Positions 42,057 through 53,700 of a DNA stretch of 64,000 nt are shown piece after piece. Numbering within the stretch: position 1 is the first letter of the stretch; each line of letters begins with the position of its first letter. The notes below the pieces were generated by a model, which saw only the letters and a list, made by a program, of their open reading frames with translations, was not told the origin of the DNA and did no database searches. The position numbers were made by a program, and so were the translations under genes. Source of the DNA: Mycoplasmopsis gallinacea (GTDB taxonomy: Bacteria > Bacillota_I > Bacilli_A > Mycoplasmatales > Metamycoplasmataceae); contig NZ_LR214950.1 of assembly GCF_900660495.1 (NCBI RefSeq), positions 62,001-126,000 of the forward strand. Reading direction: 5' to 3'.

Positions 42057-43334
42057 TTATTTAATTATTGTGTTTGATTTAATTAAATTAGCTAAGTCAT
42101 TTCTTGTGGAATCATCTGTTTTATCATAATTTTCAATTAATCATTTTATATCAATTAAAATTGCATGAACTTGCTCATAAGGTTTAGAACTTTCGAAATC
42201 TTTTATACCTGATTTTCCTATATAAAAGAAATTATCGTTTGAATTAAAACATTCATTTCGTGAATCAAAAGGAATTAAAAAAGCATTAAAAACATTTTTG
42301 GCATCTAATTTCTTTTTGTGACAAATATATTCCCCATAAGCTATTTGCTTGACAATATCACTTGTTTGCGGAAGAGCATTTGACCTTTTACTTGGATCAA
42401 TTCCATATTTGTAGTACTTTGCATCTAAAATATATCATTTACCTTCAGAAGACATTATCGAATCAGGTATTAAAGAGCTTGCTAATTCTCGTTTTTCCTC
42501 AGGTTTTTCTATTGTTCAAAGTGATTTGGGTTTTAATTCTTCTTTTGTGGATTCTTCATAATTATCAAAAGCACTTTGAATCATTCTTTCTCAAATGTAT
42601 TCAAATTCTTTTGTTCCGTAAACTCAATGAGATTTGTTTTCTTCATCATAGTTTTCGATTATATTAAGCATGCATTTTAATAAAACAATTTCATTATCTT
42701 TTTGTGTTTTCGAAAGCTTTTGTTGTAAGCAAGATTTGAATAAAGATTTGTGAAATTTCACATTGGGTTTTTCTATAACTGATAAAGAAACATTGTAAAA
42801 TCAACCAAGGTTTCTAATTGCTTCATAAACACAATATTTATGAATCTTTGTAATTAATTCTTTATGATTTTTCACGTTTTTTCGATGCAAAAGATTTAAA
42901 TAGATTAAATTGTTACCAGAAATAACTGGTCTTTCAATTTGAATTGTCTTTTTAAAATCAATTTTTCCGCCATTATAATGTGTAATGATAATATCTTCTT
43001 CATGTAGATATTTCTTGTTGCTTATCAAAAATTGTTCTAAAACATATAAAAAAGAACTTAATGGGAAAAATAAATTTTTAGATGAATTTTCTTGATCTTT
43101 GGAAAGCGTTTGTTCTTGCGCTCTGTTTAAAAATTTAAGACATTTTAACAACTTTTTAATTTCTATTATTTTAGATTCTTCACCTTTTAAATTTATGTCT
43201 TTAAGATTGTAACCAATAGGAAATGAAACTGTGAGAGTGTTATCTTTTTTTCATAGACCTACAAAACCATTTAATTCATTACTATTTACCACTTGAATTT
43301 CAAGCTCTTTTTGACTTGTTGTATCTTGACTCAT
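42057..43334 (-). CDS. LlaJI-family restriction endonuclease (McrC-like partner)
   Basis: 425 aa. Segments typical of LlaJI are NGFVGLWKKDNTLTVSFPIGY near the start, FPLSSFLYVLEQFLI, GKIDFKKTIQIERPVI and ELITKIHKYCVYEAIRNLGWFYN. The nuclease site SLIPDSIMSSEGKWYILDAKYYKYG (about residues 285-307) is a PD-(D/E)xK arrangement with DAK. It follows the McrB-like ATPase by 11 nt, the standard pair for LlaJI/McrBC-type restriction. No methyltransferase belongs directly to this pair. It may therefore act on modified DNA, or use the nearby mod gene's protection. It ends inside the bidirectional terminator. Confidence 0.82.
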
Positions 43335-43345
43335 TATTTATTATC

Positions 43346-45232
43346 TTATTTAGAACTTAATTTATTTTGAACTTCGACATTGAAAATACTCTTAAATCTT
43401 TCTTTACCTGAGTTCTTATCGTCTACAAATGTCTTTATAACTGAATCTAAGCTCTTAAATTCATCTTTAAACACACTTTCTCTACTTAATTTAAAAGCAT
43501 CATCTCATAAATATTTAAGAACTTTATGAGCAAAGTAATGAATTCTTTTCTTATTTAAATCGTTTTTGTTTATGAAGTATTTACCAATTCTTTTATCTTC
43601 TAAAGAACTCATATGGCTTGAATTATCTAAAATGTAACCATTAATCACTTCTAGAAAATCACCTCAAGAAACATCTGTATCAAATATTTGAGAATTTTTA
43701 AGCTCTTCTTCCTTTTCCTCTTTTGTAAATTCATTAGAAATATGCTTCATTTCCCAACGTCTTTGAAAGGCAGTATCTAAAGTATAAACATTTTGATCAG
43801 AAGTATTCATTGTGGCAATAATAGTAAGATTAGAAGGTATTTTAATCTTCTGATTTTTGTCTTGATACACTTCCTTAGCAATATCTGTATTTGTTATTTC
43901 ATATTCACTTTCTCCACTTTCATCTCTATCTAAAAGTTGGAAAAGATCACCAAAAATAGAATGTGCATTCCCGCGATTAATTTCTTCAATAATTAAGTAG
44001 TGGTGATTTTCTTGATCTTCAATTGCTTTTTTTAGAATTTTAGTAAAAGGACCAGATTCAAATTTATATGTAATTAAGTGATTTCCATTTTCTTCTTTAA
44101 TATCAGGTTTGATTTGACCTACAAAATCTCCATAGCTATATTCCGGGTGAAAAACAACTCTTTCAAAACTAACTTGCTTATCTTTGTTATCTAAATCATA
44201 TTCTTTTTGAACTTTGTACGATTTACCAACACCAGGTGCACCATAGTAGATGATATTTACACCTGTTTTATTTGTGTTATTTTTATTTTCTTTGGTTTGT
44301 GCCATATTTTCTTTACCCTTTTTATTTACATATACATAATTTTTCTCTTTTTCATTATCCATATTAGATATGCAATAAATAAATTCATAATTTTTTAAAT
44401 TAAATTCACTTTTGATTTTATTGGTTATTAGTATTGAATTAACCATAAAACTGATTTCTTCTTTCTCTTCTTTACTAAATTTCTCTTGCTCTTGTCATTT
44501 ATTTGCTTCATCACCAAAGAGAATATCTAAAATGTATTTTGACCAGTTATCATTGTAATATGGAGAAAATATATTAGGAAACATAACGTGGATATATTTT
44601 CTAAATCAAACTCTTTCGAATAGACTAAATGGTCATCCATTTTCATTAAATTTTCAAGTTTTATGTTCTTTTATAGAATTGTAAATTTGCTTTGTAAATT
44701 CAATGCATTCATCAATGTTGTTTAAATTGTAATTATTATAGTTGCTACTTTTCTCATAAACTTTCTTAAGAAACAAATGAACATCATTTGTTATTTGTAT
44801 AGCTTCTTCTTTAGTAATTTCTTTTTTAAAACGAGTGAAAATAATTTCTTTTTTATCTTTACTTTTGATTATTTGTAAAGGCTGTGCTTTGTCAGCAAAG
44901 CTTCCTTTTATACTGCCAAAAAATTCATTCATATAATCTATAGGTTTTTTATTAATGGGTTTTTTATATATTTCACCATAATACTCTAGAAAGTACATTA
45001 AATTTTCTTTTCTTCCCTTGGTTTCATGAAAGAGTTTATACAATAACTCTTCACTTGACATTTTCTCTAATTTGTGTGGTTTAAAATTAGATTGAATTTT
45101 TTCATAAAATGATTTCACATTTTCTCAATCTATTTCAGTTATTTTACGAATTGCATCTTCTTCTATTTTCGATTTTTGAGATAAATAATCTTTTATTTTA
45201 TTAATTTGGATTATTTCTTTCTTACTACTCAT
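43346..45232 (-). CDS. McrB-like AAA+ NTPase restriction subunit
   Basis: 628 aa. The N-terminal half (SFYEKIQSNFKPHKL, HVMFPNIFSPYYND) probably reads DNA. The AAA+ motor starts near residue 325: Walker A YYGAPGVGKSYKV, HPEYSYGDFVGQIKP, Walker B HYLIIEEINRGNAHSIFGDLF, and sensor/Arg finger ATMNTSDQNVYTLDTAFQRRW. These are the McrB GTPase-type signatures (EEINRGN, MNTSD-x-LD). It would translocate along DNA and drive the LlaJI nuclease. It is divergent from the type III mod-res pair with 249 bp between them. Confidence 0.87.
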
Positions 45233-45447
45233 TTTTTACCTCTTACTTTTTAGGAATCAAGATTTAAAAAAGTTATTTTTATCTCTTTATTTAATTTTAT
45301 CAGCATCGATTTATTGTCAAATAATATTTGTCTTTTTAATAATATTTTTTCACTTATACTACTTGTTTTTAGTAAAAAACAAGTATTTATTGAATGTTTT
45401 TACACTCCAAAAAAACAGATATAAAAGCTAATTCTTTTTAAATCTAA

Positions 45448-45453
45448 TATAAT
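45448..45453 (+). promoter_or_regulatory. -10 box of mod-res
   Basis: TATAAT 28 nt before the mod ATG. A strong AAAGGAGG (45468-45475) lies 6 nt from the start codon, in contrast with the leaderless genes of this window. Confidence 0.65.
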
Positions 45454-45481
45454 TTAAGAAGCATATTAAAGGAGGATTAAA

Positions 45482-47185
45482 ATGCAAAAAGATTTAAACA
45501 CTTCAATGTTTAATGAAAACATAGAAAAATCACTTAAAGAACAATATTTAGAAAAGATAGATAGTCTATCTACAAGTATATTTAACGAAGATCAAAAAGA
45601 ACTTTGTAAAACAATTATTGAAAACGCAAAAGAAGATGATGTTCAAAACATTTATCAATTATTAATTCAAAGAATTAAAATTGGATTTGCTTTTGATGTT
45701 GCCCCAACACCAACAACTACAAACAAATTCATTACTTTACTTAAAGAAAACAAAGAACTTTCTTTTGGAACTGAAAAACTTGAGCTTAACAGTTCAAAAG
45801 AAAAAGACATTTTAATCATCGGTGAAAACTTCGATGTTTTAAATAATTTAAGAGCAATAGAGAGAGAGAGAGAGAGAGAGAGAGCGGGCCTTGAATTTAA
45901 CTACGATGTAATCTACCTTGATCCTCCTTACAATACTGAAGCTACACAAAAAGATGGTAACAACCTAGCTAATGACAAAGATGATATGTCTGCTTCAAAA
46001 TTTATTTACCGTGACAAATTTTCTCGCAACGGTTGACTTAATATGATTAGAGAAAGATTTGTGAAATCTAGAACTATTCTCAAAGAGGATGGTGTAATTT
46101 TTGTATCAATTGATGATGCAGAACAAGCATACTTAAAAGTTCTAATGGATGAAATTTTCGGAGAAGAGAATTTTGTAACTATATTTTTATGACAAACAAA
46201 TAATAGTGCTATGAAGCGTTTTAAGTATGTAAGAAATGATTTAGAGTACATTTTATGTTATGCTAAAAACAAGGAAAAATTAAAAGAATTTTCAAAAAAA
46301 GAAAATGAAATTATTACTTTTGAAAACATCGACAATGATCCAAAAGGCCCTTGAATTAGCACTAATGCTACTTATAAATTGAATGAAAATAATGAAAATA
46401 CATTCGATTTACAATTACCAAATGGAAACACAATAAGAAGAACTTGAAGATTTTCAAAAGAAGAATTTTTAAAAGGTGAAGTCCCTTTATTTTTTAGTGG
46501 AAATAACGTTCCAAGAATAAAAGTGTATGAAAATGAATATGATAAAAATAAAGTATTTTCAAATTTAGCAATGTCTTTTGAAAAACCTAGTATAAACGAT
46601 TTTGAAAAATCTTCATCTTTTATAGATTATTTTAACTATGTAGATAGTTTTTCTAAAGCAAGAAAACAATTAGAACAAATATTAAATAATGATACTTTTT
46701 CAACACCAAAACCTACTTCTTTAATAAAATTCTTAATTAAATTAGTTAATAACAAAAATGCTCGTGTTCTTGATTTTTTTGCAGGTTCTGGAACAACTGC
46801 TCATGCTGTTTGAGATTTAAATAGAGAAGATGGCGGGAATAGAAGTGTGACACTAGTTACTAATAATGAAAATGGTATTGGCAAAAATGTTACTTATGAA
46901 AGATTACATAGAATTTCATTAGGAAAAAGCACTGATGGAAACGTAAACTTCAAATGATTAGATAAAAACGAGCCTTATCAAGTGCCTTTAAAAGTTTATG
47001 AAACTAAACAATTCTCAATTGATATAAACAATAACTTAGAGGAAAAAACTGAATTATTTATTAAAGAAATGCAAGAGTTAGCTAATGTTAATTTAGATGA
47101 AAAAGATGATAATGAAAGAATTCTTTATTATTTAAAACAACTTTATTCATTAAAAAATGATGAGGATCAAAATGAAACTAACTAA
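45482..47185 (+). CDS. mod: Type III DNA methyltransferase, phase-variable
   Basis: 567 aa, intact with TGA as Trp. It is a beta-class adenine-N6 methyltransferase: catalytic motif IV DVIYLDPPYNTEATQKDG (~146) precedes the AdoMet-binding motif I VLDFFAGSGTTAHAVW (~434). Between them lies a target-recognition region. Residues 127-134 are ERERERER, encoded by 13 AG dinucleotides, only 12 residues before the catalytic motif. Gain or loss of one repeat would shift the frame and remove the enzyme. The length present leaves the gene ON. It overlaps res by 14 nt. Mod both protects host DNA and supplies specificity to Res. Confidence 0.92.
45859..45884 (+). repeat. (AG)13 simple sequence repeat, phase-variation tract
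   Basis: Thirteen perfect AG units inside the mod coding frame. Slipped-strand mispairing at such tracts is the known switching mechanism of type III mod genes. It is the only dinucleotide tract of this length that I saw in the window. Confidence 0.9.
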
Positions 47186-49535
47186 TGTTCAAGAAAGAGC
47201 TGTAAATGAAATTGCTAATTCTTTTGATCTTTCATCCAAAAACAAAGTAATATTTAAAGCACCAACTGGTGCTGGTAAAACTTTTATGATTTCTAATGTA
47301 ATTGACAGAATAATTAGTGAAAGCAATGGTAAAAAGTTAATTTTTGTGCTAGCAACTATTTCTGACGCTTCGCTTCCACAACAATTAGAAACACATATAA
47401 CCAAGTATTTACCTTACTTAAATAACAATTTTGAAATCAAGCACGTTGTTTCTCCTTCATCCTCAAAAATAGGAATAAAAGTAAAAGATTATTCAGCAAA
47501 TATCCCAGTTATGCATAATGGTGGTCTTTTGATTTTTGGGCTTGCTTCTTTTGGGAAAGGTAGAATTTTTACCGAAGAAGGAATTTTAGATACTTTTTTA
47601 GATAATATTAAAAACTCAATAGATACTGAACTTATTTACATTCGTGATGAAGCACATCGAGCTAATGAAACTAAATCATTAATTAATGATATTGAAAAAG
47701 CTAATGATAAATTAAAAGAAGCAGCTCGTTTTTACATTGAAATGACTGCTACTCCTAAAAATATTGACAATTCAATTATTGTAGAAATTACGGAAGATGA
47801 ATTGAAGCAAGATACCACAAAATTATTAAAAGAAAATCTTATTTACAACAAAGGAATAGACGAATTAGAAGAAGAGGAAATTGAAAATAATCAATTACTT
47901 GAAAAAGCTTGTGAAAAATTCAAAGAAATCAAGAAAGCTTATGTAGATAAAGATAACAAATATGGGCTTAAAGGTATTAATCCAGCAATGCTAATTCAAG
48001 TCGAAAATAAAACCAAAGAAAACCAGGAAGAGTTTGAAAAAAGAATTCAAGAAATTAAAACAATTCTTAATAAATATCACTTAAACTGAGTTACATATTT
48101 TTCTGATGATAAAAAAGATTCCAGTGGTAGAGAAGAAGTTTCACTTGAAAAAATCTCAAGAAATAGTTCTGATGTTGATGTAATTATTTTTAAAGTTGGT
48201 CCTTCAGTGGGTTGAGATATCCCTAGAGCTTGTATGCTTGTGCAACTTAGAAATGTTTCTTCGGAAACATTAAGCATTCAAACTGTTGGAAGAATCAAAA
48301 GAAATCCCGCGGTAAAAGATACTAACATTGAAAATTGGGACTTGAAAAACCCTGTTTTTTCTTACTATATTTATTCTTATTCTAAAGTTCCTTCAATTGA
48401 GCTTTATGCTTCTTTTTCACTTAAAAAAGAGTATAAAAATACTGAATTTATATCAGGTATTATTGATAAAAATCAATATTATGATTTTAAAAGATCAGTG
48501 GAATTTCAAAACAAAATATTAGAACTTGTAAGTAAAACCCAACTTGAAGAAAAATGCGACTTACTTATGCAAGAATATGAAACAAAAGGCAAAATTATTT
48601 ATGAAAGTGAAAAGCTTTTAAATACCAATAAAAAAATTATTGATAAAGCTATTTTCAATATAATCGATCTTGCTTTAGCTAATGAAGATTTAATTGACAA
48701 GCAAAAAAATTACTGAAACGAAAAAGTTAAAGCTGCAGTTTTAGATAAATTAAAACAGATCTCAAAAGAACTTAACTTTAGTTACGAATTAGTTGCTTAT
48801 GCATTTTTCACTCTAAAAAGCAGCGAAATTAGAAAAGTATACTGAAGTTTCCAAGAAGATAAATATAAAGCTAATATTGGAGTTGATTATAAAATCATCA
48901 AATCAAAACTACCTGATTTTTTCTCAATAGAAAAAGATGATTATAAATCAAATAAAGGTATATTTAAACTTCAACTTCAAGAAGCTTTAAACCTTAAATC
49001 CGCATATGAAAGTTCACATTTATCAAAAAATGAAAAGCATAATGGAAATGTGAATAAAGAAGATAAGTTTCTTATTTATACTTCAGATAATGAAAAAAAC
49101 TTCTTAAATAAATTTAAAAAGTTTTTAGATAAAAGAGTGATTGAATCAGAGTCAATTGTAACATGAGCTATCAACCCAGTGCATACTGGAATCTACTTTG
49201 AATATATCGATGGCTCAACAAAAGATATCAGAAAATCATTCCCGGATTATATTCTCAAAATCAAAGACCATTTTGTTGCAATTGAAGTAAAAGGTGCTAA
49301 CGATGATTATGACATTAAGAAAACAGAAAAGATAATCGAGGGGTATAAACAATTCTTATACGAAAAAGAATTAAAACTTATCAAAGATTCTTTTACATTA
49401 GTTGTCTTTAAACCTGAGGGAGATGAATTTAATGGAATGTCGACAATTAAAGCAATTAATGATAAAATTGATCAATATGATTCTCTTAGCAGCTTTTTAA
49501 ATGATATTATCAAAAATGTAAGCTTAGATCAATAA
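47172..49535 (+). CDS. res: Type III restriction endonuclease subunit
   Basis: 787 aa. SF2 helicase motifs are VIFKAPTGAGKTFMI (~30), IRDEAHRANE (~158, DEAH), EMTATPKNI and LSIQTVGRIKRNP (motif VI). The C-terminal nuclease has FPDYILKIKDHFVAIEVKG (~690-705), a PD-(D/E)xK site. It cleaves unmodified DNA in complex with Mod. The ATG is preceded by GAGGAT and lies inside the end of mod, so translation is coupled: if mod shifts frame, res translation may also fall. A TGA(Trp) occurs at SVGWDIP and others. Confidence 0.9.
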
Positions 49536-49549
49536 CAAATTAATTAAAG

Positions 49550-49585
49550 AAAATACCTTTCCAAGTTAAGTGGAATGGTATTTTT
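49550..49585 (+). terminator. Terminator of mod-res
   Basis: AAAATACC-TTCCA pairs with TGGAA-GGTATTTT around AGTTAAG. Confidence 0.75.
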
Positions 49586-49682
49586 GATTTTATAAATTTT
49601 GTTAAAGTGTTTTTTGAAATAAATAATTATCTATTAGCAAAAAGAAAAGGTATTTCATTTTTACTGAAATCAAATATTTCTA

Positions 49683-50294
49683 TTAATTTTCGCATATCTT
49701 CTCTTTTATCTGATTTATAGTATTGAATATTCAATAAGGTAATTTATTCAAATGTGGTTCATTCAAATTTAGTTTTATCTTTTTTACAAAGAAGGCTAGT
49801 TTGTTAATATCTTTTTTAGTTATCCTGTTTTCGCCAAGTGCTTTTATTGCTTGAATTATTAATAAAACATCTTCAGAAAAAATCAATTCAATACTTTTTG
49901 CGTGTTTAAATATAATTTTTATCCCATTATAATTATATTCTCTATACGGACCACTAGATACATAAATTAAAACACCCGGAACTTGCGTAGATAGACCAGT
50001 ATAATTTAATGCCGCTTCTTCTGTTGGTGCAGTTTTTCAAGAAAATTTTTCCGCTATTTTATCCGCAACTTCTTCAACATGAGGATATATGTTTTCTTGT
50101 AAAAGTTGACTAAAATGTGGCTTAGTGTATAAACCGTCCATAACTCTAAAAATTTTATTTTGTTTTTCTAACCTATAAAATATTGATTTTATAGTGTTTT
50201 TATTACCCAAGTGATAAAAATCATTTAATGAATAAATAGTTCCTCTATTTTCTTCTAAAATTTTTTCTATTTCTTTAGTTTTTATTTCATTCAT
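49683..50294 (-). CDS. AbiEi/DUF6088-like antitoxin (type IV TA-like), no toxin visible
   Basis: 203 aa from an ATG preceded by AAAGG. The N-terminal winged helix (RGTIYSLNDFYHLGNKNTIKSIFYRLEKQNKIFRVMDGLY) and the following FAEKF...APTEEAALNYTGLSTQVPGVLIYVSSGP block are typical of AbiEi antitoxins and DUF6088 proteins. It would bind DNA and repress its own promoter. The AbiEii nucleotidyltransferase toxin normally follows. Instead the frame ends at 49683, and another frame reads YYKSDKREDMRKLIEIFDF...FLFANR to 49627, possibly the C-terminal end of this or a second protein after a frameshift. Probably a degenerate defence locus. Confidence 0.6.
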
Positions 50295-50295
50295 T

Positions 50296-50666
50296 TTAAC
50301 CTTTCTATGCACCCAAAATTATACACTTTTGGGTTCAAAAAATATAAATTAAGCTATAAATTAGAAAAGTCACACGCAAATTCAATGCATGTGACTGCTT
50401 GAGTGTAATCTCCAGTGCAAGAATTATAAATTCTTGTTTTATTACAATAATGCACTAAGAGCAAAATTCAACTGATTTAAAAAATGACCTCGCATCAGCT
50501 GAAGCTAAATAATTTAAATAGTAATTGAAACATTACTCAAAGTGTGGTTAGACTATATTTTGAGTTTTTCGCCCCTTTATATTGGTCTTTTGGGTTTTTA
50601 AAATCCCTAATGGAGCCCTTAATAAAACTTAATTAGGCTACTTGAAGCACTCAGGAGAGTAATAAA
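50296..50666. other. Non-coding stretch with decayed or RNA-like content
   Basis: No intact gene is present on either strand. On the minus strand a stop-free run without a start codon reads HYCNKTRIYNSCTGDYTQ and onward, and ends at a hairpin at 50369-50395. This could be the tail of a lost gene. The part 50560-50660 is unusually G/C-containing for a spacer (CGCCCC, GGAGCCC). No tRNA, tmRNA, SRP RNA or RNase P RNA signature was recognised. Confidence 0.35.
50369..50395 (-). terminator. Hairpin with T-rich tail
   Basis: On the minus strand GTCACATGCA and TGCGTGTGAC pair (one mismatch) around TTGAATT, followed by TTTTCTAATTT. It indicates a transcript ending here on the minus strand. Confidence 0.5.
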
Positions 50667-50690
50667 AAGTACCAAGATAACTTGGCACTT
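50667..50690 (-). terminator. Terminator of the giant-protein operon
   Basis: On the minus strand AAGT-CCAAG pairs with CTTGG-ACTT around TTAT, followed by TTTATTA. It lies 24 nt after the stop of the 2861-aa gene. Confidence 0.75.
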
Positions 50691-50713
50691 ATATATTTTA
50701 ATAATTGTAATTA

Positions 50714-53700
50714 TTAATCTTTAATTTTGAATTTGAATTCTCGAATAGTACTTTGGTATGGGATAGATAAGATGTTATAAATAGTATCTGTACCTAATGC
50801 TACTATTCGATTGTCAGGTCTTGTAACTTGTATTTGTTCATTGTAAACTCAACTGATTGATTTTAAATCTTGAACACTTCTAGCCACTCCGTTAACTATT
50901 AATTTTCCACCTAAACGATCTAAACCGAAGAAGAAATATGATTTGTCATCACTATTTCTAAATGAACTTGTAAAAATTGGATCTTGACCATTAACTATGT
51001 ATTTAATAGCATTTTGACCATTATGTGTTATATAGAAACTATTAATAGAATTCATACTAAAATTGCTTGGTAATTTAAAATCAAATTTTTGAACAGTATA
51101 TATACCATTTGAATCGTTTGAAACATTTTTATCAAAAATTAAATCATTATCATATACAAATTTAGCAAAATTATCTGCTGTTCATATTTCTGGGCTATTA
51201 CCAATTGAATTATATGAAGAATCTTGGAAATTTCTAACCTTTGTGTAATTTCTAGATTCAAGACCATTAATATATGATTTAACTTCTTTTGTAGAATTAT
51301 CTATTTCAAATTTAAATGATCATTTAAACACCTCTACTTGTGGCATTGAACGAGTGATGTCATTATTATTAAAAACATCACCATATTTCGAAGTTAAAGT
51401 TGTATTTGTTTCCAATGATATAGGCTTACTTGGGTAAATACCAAAAACAATCATTTCATGTGTAGAATCATTTAAATAAACTTTATATCATCCATTATTA
51501 GAACTAATAATATTAGTTCAGCTTCCTGAAAATGCATTTGATACTGGTGCAGAAATTTTTAGCCCTAATTTTCCCTCTTTAATAAGCTTTGCAACTTTAT
51601 TATCATCACCTGTTAATTGATCTGGGCTTGAAGCTTTAGCTGCTTTTTCATAATCTAAATTAGAAATTGATAAAACACCTTGGGTAGATCCTGGATAAAA
51701 CACTTGCTCTTTTAAACCGCTTCAGAATTTATTCAATAATTCTTCATCACTTGTTTGAGCATTATATCAACCGGTATCTTTAATTTTAATAACTGTTTGT
51801 TTGTTTTCTGAACCAAATTTATCTGTTCCATTTTGATTTGAAACAAAAACGCTTCTTCCTGATTGAATTTCGAATGTTGATGTTGTTTTAAATTTAATAA
51901 GTAATTTATCACTTTTAAATTCTGTAATTGTAAAGTTATCGAAGTTTTGAACATTTCTTGGTGTAAATCTATACACAACATCAAAAAGAACTTTAGTACT
52001 TGAATAATCTGTGCTTTGATCTTCTAATTTGTATCATGAAGCATCGCTTCTTCTTTTAATAATTACTCTTAAATTATCCGAGTTAAATTGGTTTTGTAAA
52101 TCTTTAGATGTGAATTTAAACTGACTAAATAAATTCATTAATTCTCTTGAATTTGTAATGTCAATTTCTGTTACAGAAGAATCGTTACCTAATGAATCAA
52201 TTCTAGTTGTAAAGTCATTATATCTAATTGAATCTTCAGGTGTAATTTCAGTAAATTTATTAACTACGTCATTTAAAAGAAGCAATTTACGTGGTTTATT
52301 AACAAAAACATCTGATTTATCTCTGTTAAATTTAGTAGTGTCTGTTTCTTCTTTTAATTTATTTAATTCTGCATCAGTAAGGTTATCTTCTAATCATGTA
52401 AAGAATTTTTTACTTTGATTAATTGTATCAACAATTTTTTTAGCTTCAGTTTTAGCATATTCATTTTGTCTTGATTTTAACTGATCTAAAGTTTCATCTG
52501 GATTTGCTTCAAGTTTAGAGCTTAAGTTAACAAAATCTGGCTTAATATCATCAACATTTTGTTTGTATGAGTTATATGCATCACTGTATAACGTGTTAAT
52601 AGCTCAGTAAGCTGTATCAATTTTGTTTGATGAACTAAGATCGGTAATAATTTCATTTAAGTTAGCTCTAGATGAATAAAGACCTTTAAAGTCCTTTTGA
52701 ATTTGCTCAACAAGTTCTTTCATTAAACCTTTTAAGTCATATAAAGAACCAGCTTTATTCATCATTACTAATGGATCTGTAGTTGAAACTAATGTATTGT
52801 AATTAGTTTCCTCAGTTGAAGCACCTTCTATACCTAAAAACGCATTGTAAGCCACATTAAATTTGTTATTGAAAATATTGATAATTTCGGTCATTCCGAG
52901 TTGTTTAAATAAACTTGCTTGTTGCTCATCTTCTGAAGCAATAAATGGTGAAATTGTATCTCTAAAGTCTCTAATAATTCCTTTAGAAGAATCTTCTTTA
53001 CCAATGTATTTCTTCATATTATCTGAGTAAATTTGGTTAAATTTATTAATTGCAGCTTTAATTTGTGTTTTTGATTCACCTAAAATTACTTTAACTTCTT
53101 GGGTAAATAATGATTCTGAAGCATCAACTGAATTACTTGGATATTGTTCTTTAAATGCTTCTGTAGTTAATTTTGATAATTCTGAATATGTAAGTGCGCT
53201 TCTGCTTACAAGTTTATTTTTTACAGAAATTAAGGCGTTGTATTCTTCATCTTTAATATCAATACTGCTTCTGATGTTTGAACTTGAAAAAGCATCGATT
53301 AATTTATCAAGTTTTTTAATTTCTTCAGCTAAAGTTGCTTGCTGTTCGTTTCAATTTTTTTCTTTTTGGTTTTCAAATTCTTTATTTGCGTAATAAATTT
53401 TCAAGTTAACATCTTTAATTGTTATATTTTCAGGTAATTTAGTATTTGCTGTTCCATTATTTTCAGTAATAGTTTTTAAATCATTGATTGCTTTAGTTTG
53501 ATAACTTGAGGTAGCACTTCAACTTTGAGTAGTAATTTCGCTGCTTAATTTTTCAGTTTGTACTAAAAGAGCTTTAACTTGATTTAATTTTTCTGTGCGA
53601 ATTTCATCAATTTTTTCTTCAAGTTCATAAGCTTTATGAGCTTTTGCGTTTTCATCATTTGGATTAGCCGCAATTACTTGTTCTGCTGAATCAATAATTA

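Noticed and set aside
42057-43334. Plain McrC annotation
   Set aside because: The N-terminal and central motifs fit LlaJI better; McrC is only the functional analogue.
50400-50660. tmRNA, RNase P RNA or SRP RNA on the minus strand
   Set aside because: None of their conserved sequence signatures could be found.
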